Assembly: GCA_903847655.1 (NCBI GenBank)
Contig: CAINEG010000107.1
Coordinates: forward strand, 1-17,541
Length of the DNA stretch: 17,541 nucleotides
Source: an uncultured Bacteroidota bacterium
GTDB taxonomy: Bacteria > Bacteroidota > Bacteroidia > Chitinophagales > Chitinophagaceae
Direction of reading: 5' to 3'
The first letter of the stretch is position 1. Every line of letters starts with the position of its first letter. The translations under genes and the position numbers were made by a program. The notes below the pieces were generated by a model. That model did not search any database, was not told the origin of the DNA, and saw only the letters and a list, made by a program, of their open reading frames with translations. Positions 14,277 to 17,541 of the stretch are shown here, piece by piece.

Positions 14277-16181
14277 ATGAAACATATACTTTTCTTATTC
14301 ATGTTGGCATTTTCAATTTCATTGATGGCGCAACAAACCCAAAAGCCACCCTTGCATGGAAAAAATTGGATGGCCATCACAGGCAAACCTTTGGCCGCTA
14401 CTGCAGGGGCTAAAATTTTTGAGCGTGGTGGAAATGCAGTCGATGCGGCCTGTGCTATGCTGGCAGCCACTTGCACCATGTGGGATGTGTTGAGTTGGGG
14501 GGGAGAAACGCAGGCTTTAATCTACAACCCTAATACCAAGCAAGTCATGGCCATCAATGCCATGGGCTTTGCACCCACAGGAGCAACCCCTGCATTTTTT
14601 AAATCAAAGGGCTACAACTTTCCTCCAGAATTTGGTCCATTAGCAGCTACTACGCCTGGCACACCAGGTGGTATATGTTTTATGTTGTCCAACTATGGCA
14701 CCATGAGTTTGAAAGAAGTATTGGCCCCTGCGATGGAATTGGCAGCAGGCTATCCCATCGATGCACAAACAGCCAACAGCATTGAAAAAGGAAAAGCAAA
14801 AATTAAACAATGGCCTTACAGTAAAAAAGTATTGTTACCCCATTTGGGACAAAAAAGAGAAGCGCCTGAAGCAGGTGAAATTTTTGTACAAGAAGATTTA
14901 CTCCACACTTTAGAAAAAATGGTGGATGCCGAACAAACAGCATTGAAAAAAGGGAAGACAAGAAAAGAAGCCATCGCTGCTGCTTACGATAGATTTTATA
15001 AAGGAGATATTGCAGATGAATTTGTCAGAGGCGTGCAAGAGCAAGGCGGCTTAATTACCAAAGAAGATTTAGCGAATTGGCAACCTGTGGAAGAAGCCCC
15101 AACGCATATCAATTATAAAGGGATAGAAGTATATAAATTACAACCATGGACACAGGGCCCTGCTTTATTGCAAGCGTTAAATATTTTAGAAAATTTTGAT
15201 TTAAAAAGTATGGGCTATAATTCTGCTAGATACATTCATACAGTGTATCAAGCAATGAATTTAAGTTTTGCAGACCGTGATTTTTATTATGGAGATCCAC
15301 GCTTTGCTATTAATCAACCCATGAAAGGATTGTTAAGTAAAGAATATGGAAAGCAAAGAGCGAGTGAAATAAATTTTGTGGCGAACAATCCAAATGCAGG
15401 TCCGGGCGATCCTTATCCATTTGAAGGCAAACAAAATCCTTTTTTAGATTTATTAAAATCAAGAGGGTATAAATCCAATTCAGACAGCAGTAAATCAAAA
15501 ACTAATTTTTTACCTGCCCATGATGCCATTGTGGCCAATGAAAATAATAATTTGCCTGATGCTGCTTACATGGATCGATTGTGGAGGGGCACCACTACAG
15601 TAGAAGCTGCCGACAAAGAAGGTTGGGTAGTCTCTGTAACCCCTAGTGGTGGCTGGTTACCCGCAGTCATTGCAGGCAATACCGGTGTAGGCATGAGTCA
15701 AAGAATGCAGAGTTTTGTTTTAGATTCTGCCATCAATCCATTCAATGTGGTAGCCCCAGGAAAAAGACCAAGAGTTACTTTAACGCCAAGCATGGCCATG
15801 AAAGACGGCAAACCCTATATGGCCTTTGGTGTGCAGGGAGGAGATACACAGGATCAAAACTTGTTACAGTTTTTTTTGAACATGGTTGAATTTGGGATGA
15901 CAGTGCAAGAAGCAACAGAAGCAGCCAACATTAATACCAATCAATTGTGGTTGTCTTTAGGCGGTTCAAAAATTGAAGACAGGAAACCTAAGCCAGGTAA
16001 TTTATTATTAAATAACAATGTGCCAGATTGGGTGCGCAAAGAATTACGTGGTATGGGTTATACTTTAAGTTTTGAGGAAAGAACCAATGGCCCTATCAAT
16101 GCGATTTTATTGGATTGGAAGCATGGAAGTATCTGGGGCGGTAGTTCTCATCATGGGGAGGATTATGGTATAGGCTGGTAA
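14277..16181 (+). CDS. Exported gamma-glutamyltranspeptidase-family protein
   Basis: A 634-residue Ntn-hydrolase of the gamma-glutamyltranspeptidase (GGT) family, exported by a Sec signal (residues 1-19, cleavage probably after LMAQ). The large-subunit part contains ERGGNAVDAACA (49-60) and PLAATTPGTPGG (121-132). T439 in RGTTTVEAAD is the predicted self-cleaving nucleophile that would begin a small subunit of about 196 residues. G521-G522 in QGGDTQ match the oxyanion glycines, and TLTPSMAMKDG (501-511) is also family-typical. The segment AINAMGFAP (92-100) aligns with the family's ALDFREvAP, so the Arg that binds the glutamyl carboxylate is Met96 here. The usual glutathione specificity is therefore doubtful, and a divergent amidase or acylase is possible. 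The gene has its own terminators on both sides and appears monocistronic. Confidence 0.88.
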   Translation: MKHILFLFMLAFSISLMAQQTQKPPLHGKNWMAITGKPLAATAGAKIFERGGNAVDAACAMLAATCTMWDVLSWGGETQALIYNPNTKQVMAINAMGFAPTGATPAFFKSKGYNFPPEFGPLAATTPGTPGGICFMLSNYGTMSLKEVLAPAMELAAGYPIDAQTANSIEKGKAKIKQWPYSKKVLLPHLGQKREAPEAGEIFVQEDLLHTLEKMVDAEQTALKKGKTRKEAIAAAYDRFYKGDIADEFVRGVQEQGGLITKEDLANWQPVEEAPTHINYKGIEVYKLQPWTQGPALLQALNILENFDLKSMGYNSARYIHTVYQAMNLSFADRDFYYGDPRFAINQPMKGLLSKEYGKQRASEINFVANNPNAGPGDPYPFEGKQNPFLDLLKSRGYKSNSDSSKSKTNFLPAHDAIVANENNNLPDAAYMDRLWRGTTTVEAADKEGWVVSVTPSGGWLPAVIAGNTGVGMSQRMQSFVLDSAINPFNVVAPGKRPRVTLTPSMAMKDGKPYMAFGVQGGDTQDQNLLQFFLNMVEFGMTVQEATEAANINTNQLWLSLGGSKIEDRKPKPGNLLLNNNVPDWVRKELRGMGYTLSFEERTNGPINAILLDWKHGSIWGGSSHHGEDYGIGW

Positions 16182-16198
16182 GCTTAATCAATGAATAT

Positions 16199-16232
16199 AA
16201 AAAAAGGGCCTCGATTTTTCGAGGCCCTTTTT
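16199..16232. terminator. Bidirectional terminator between convergent genes
   Basis: AAAAAGGGCCTCGA at 16201-16214 and TCGAGGCCCTTTTT at 16219-16232 form a perfect 14-bp stem with a TTTT loop. The A-run on one side and T-run on the other let it act in both directions. It serves the GGT-family gene on the plus strand and the Dabb/aldo-keto reductase transcript on the minus strand. Confidence 0.93.
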
Positions 16233-16246
16233 GGTATTTAAATTTT

Positions 16247-16636
16247 TTATCTAGCTGCTACAAAATAATCTACCACAAAAACCTTGTCCATATGTGGTTT
16301 TAAAATGGTTTGAAAAGCTTTGTGCGCTGGGTGCAATTGGTAATTGGCTAAATCTTTTTCATTGCTAAAGGTTAAACTAAAGCAATGGGTAAATCCTTGA
16401 TCTAGATGTTCAGGACTCATGTTTAATCCCCATTCCATATTTTTTACCTGTGGTACGGTTCCGTACAAATGGTTGAAGGCCTTCACTACTGAATCTACAG
16501 AAGCCTTACTAGAACTAGCTTTGAAGGTAAATAATACTACATGCTTTAGTTCCTGCTTTTTTGTTGTAGCAGTTTGTGCTTGACCTTGATGGAAACTAAA
16601 AAAACCGAGCGTAAGAATAAATAATAATTTTTTCAT
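16247..16636 (-). CDS. Exported Dabb (stress-responsive A/B barrel) domain protein
   Basis: A 129-residue protein with a Sec signal peptide (MKKLLFILTLGFF, cleavage probably after GQA at about residues 19-21) and one Dabb domain over about 31-125. Domain features are LKHVVLFTFK at the first strand, the NMEWGLNMSPE strand-turn near the middle, the FTHCFSLTF strand, and the HPAHKAF helix followed by a final VVDYF strand. These ferredoxin-like domains form dimeric barrels; Bacteroidota often carry exported versions with no known activity. I chose ATG 16636 because it immediately precedes the signal peptide. A longer in-frame start at 16693 would add 19 residues overlapping the end of the aldo/keto reductase gene and bury the signal. 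It lies 13 bases after that gene, so the two are probably co-transcribed. Confidence 0.87.
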   Translation of the reverse strand: MKKLLFILTLGFFSFHQGQAQTATTKKQELKHVVLFTFKASSSKASVDSVVKAFNHLYGTVPQVKNMEWGLNMSPEHLDQGFTHCFSLTFSNEKDLANYQLHPAHKAFQTILKPHMDKVFVVDYFVAAR

Positions 16637-16649
16637 AGTTGGTGTTTGG

Positions 16650-17462
16650 TTATATAAAGATAATTGGATCATCGCAAATTCTGAATCCTTCATTAAATGT
16701 ATTCATAAAAGCAACATCTTGTAGCGCTAAGCTAAAAGAACTTGCCTCAAAATTTTCAAGTAATCTTTCTCGCTTCGAAGATTTTGGAATGCTAGATACC
16801 CCTAATTGCAAATTCCAATTTAAAATAATTTGGGCCGGAGTTTTTTGATATTTTTCACAAAGTGAAATCAATCTTGGGTCATTGAATTTTTGTCCTCTGG
16901 TGATGGGCGAATAAGATTGCAATTGAGTACCTTGCTTTTTACAATAATTCAATACTTCTTCTTGATACAACCAAGGCGTAAATTCAATTTGATTGACAGC
17001 AGGAACTATATTGGCATAAGTTTTTAATTCTTCTAAAAAAGGAAGGGTGTAATTGGCTACCCCAATGGCACGTGCTCTTTTATCTGCATAAATTTTTTCT
17101 ACTGCTTTCCAGGAGGCTGCTCGTCCTTCTTTGATGGGCCAATGTATTAAATACAAATCCACATAATCCTGTCCTAGTTTTTTTAAACTATCATCAAAAG
17201 CTTTAAGGGCTTGCTCATACCCATGATCGGTATTGTTTAGTTTGGTGGTTAAAAAAATTTCAGATCTTTTAATGCCTGAATTTTTTATAGCATGTCCAAT
17301 TTCTTTTTCATTTTCATACATGCTGGCTGTATCAATCAATCGATAACCTATTTCAATAGCGGTTTCTACTGCTTGTTCGGCTTCTTGATGGTACATGTCA
17401 TACACACCTAAACCCAATAGAGGCATAGTTATCCCATTATTGAGTGTAGTAGTTCCTACCAT
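16650..17462 (-). CDS. Aldo/keto reductase
   Basis: A 270-residue cytosolic NADPH-dependent aldo/keto reductase, normal length for the bacterial AKR5-like group. The catalytic tetrad is complete: D44 and Y49 in RLIDTASMYENE, K74 in LTTKLNN, and H107 in LIHWP. Later barrel signatures are GVANYT (134-139), VNQIEFTPW (156-164) and the cofactor phosphate loop IPKSSKRERLLENF (225-238), where K227, S228 and R233 fit NADPH binding. Such enzymes reduce aldehydes, ketoacids or ketosugars; the substrate cannot be read from sequence. The ATG overlaps the stop of the gene entering from the right edge (ATGGTAG), suggesting translational coupling. The exported Dabb protein follows 13 bases downstream. Confidence 0.94.
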   Translation of the reverse strand: MVGTTTLNNGITMPLLGLGVYDMYHQEAEQAVETAIEIGYRLIDTASMYENEKEIGHAIKNSGIKRSEIFLTTKLNNTDHGYEQALKAFDDSLKKLGQDYVDLYLIHWPIKEGRAASWKAVEKIYADKRARAIGVANYTLPFLEELKTYANIVPAVNQIEFTPWLYQEEVLNYCKKQGTQLQSYSPITRGQKFNDPRLISLCEKYQKTPAQIILNWNLQLGVSSIPKSSKRERLLENFEASSFSLALQDVAFMNTFNEGFRICDDPIIFI

Positions 17463-17541
17463 TTCTCTAGGCCCAATAATTTTTTGCCAAGATCATTCAG
17501 TACTGCAGTTTCATATTTGGTTTGCTCCCAATTTCTTGGAT
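17456..17541 (-). CDS. C-terminal end of an unidentified gene entering from the right edge
   Basis: The minus-strand frame is open from the window edge to a TAG at 17456-17458 and yields 27 residues beginning PRNWEQTKYE and ending LLGLEKW. The other two minus frames stop earlier. Its stop overlaps the aldo/keto reductase start by 7 bases, an arrangement typical of real operon partners, which is the main reason to accept it. The tail is mixed charged and hydrophobic and probably helical. I do not recognise the family from so little sequence. Confidence 0.6.
   Translation of the reverse strand, partial: PRNWEQTKYETAVLNDLGKKLLGLEKW

Noticed and set aside
14177..14479. Minus-strand frame of 100 codons spanning the terminator and GGT-like start
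   Set aside because: It reads through the strong hairpin terminator and the signal-peptide region of the plus-strand gene and has no recognisable domain.
14192..16232. Shared TCGA core in the two strong terminators as a dispersed repeat
   Set aside because: Apart from TCGA and neighbouring G/C runs the stems differ; independent terminators explain them.

Overview
The window looks like a chromosomal segment of an AT-rich member of the Bacteroidota, most plausibly Chitinophagaceae or a close relative. The reasons are low G+C by eye, A-rich leaders with almost no Shine-Dalgarno sequences, possible -7 boxes of the TAnnTTTG type, and gene families typical of the phylum (FucP-like MFS, Tat-exported Gfo/Idh/MocA and xylose-isomerase-like proteins, exported Dabb protein). 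I saw no rRNA, tRNA, CRISPR array, IS element or phage gene. The genus is an inference.

Layout. Positions 1-175 hold little: a doubtful CDS tail at the left edge and the decayed end of a Gfo/Idh/MocA oxidoreductase whose N-terminal third survives at 175-555 (minus). A VIT1/CCC1-type metal transporter (717-1421) and a sugar-type MFS transporter (1579-2793) follow on the plus strand. Next comes a strong hairpin terminator, only 6 bases before a small lipoprotein gene (2867-3175).

From 13073 down to 3179 the minus strand carries a tight six-gene block with gaps of 4-23 bases. In transcription order it encodes: a PSCyt1-PSCyt2-PSD1 cytochrome-type protein with a probable CBM6-like insert; a DUF1501 protein; an exported TIM-barrel sugar isomerase/epimerase-like protein; a DUF2231 membrane / PSCyt1 heme / leucine-rich-repeat protein starting at TTG; a membrane-anchored alpha/beta hydrolase; and a 765-residue fusion of an APH-type kinase with a class III PLP aminotransferase or phospho-lyase. 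The PSCyt/DUF1501 pair is best known from Planctomycetes and Verrucomicrobia. Its linkage to periplasmic sugar handling and a kinase/phospho-lyase fusion makes this the most interesting part of the window. I read it as a candidate envelope redox and catabolic system for a carbohydrate-linked, possibly amino- or hydroxyamino-containing substrate; that reading is inference.

Divergent from the operon, after a 287-base regulatory gap, lies a multi-pass membrane protein of unknown function (13361-14167) with a G/T-free leader and a strong terminator. Then comes an exported gamma-glutamyltranspeptidase-family hydrolase (14277-16181), preceded by a perfect A/T dyad and followed by a bidirectional terminator. 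On the minus strand at the right end are an exported Dabb-domain protein, an aldo/keto reductase, and the last 27 codons of an unidentified gene whose stop overlaps the reductase start.
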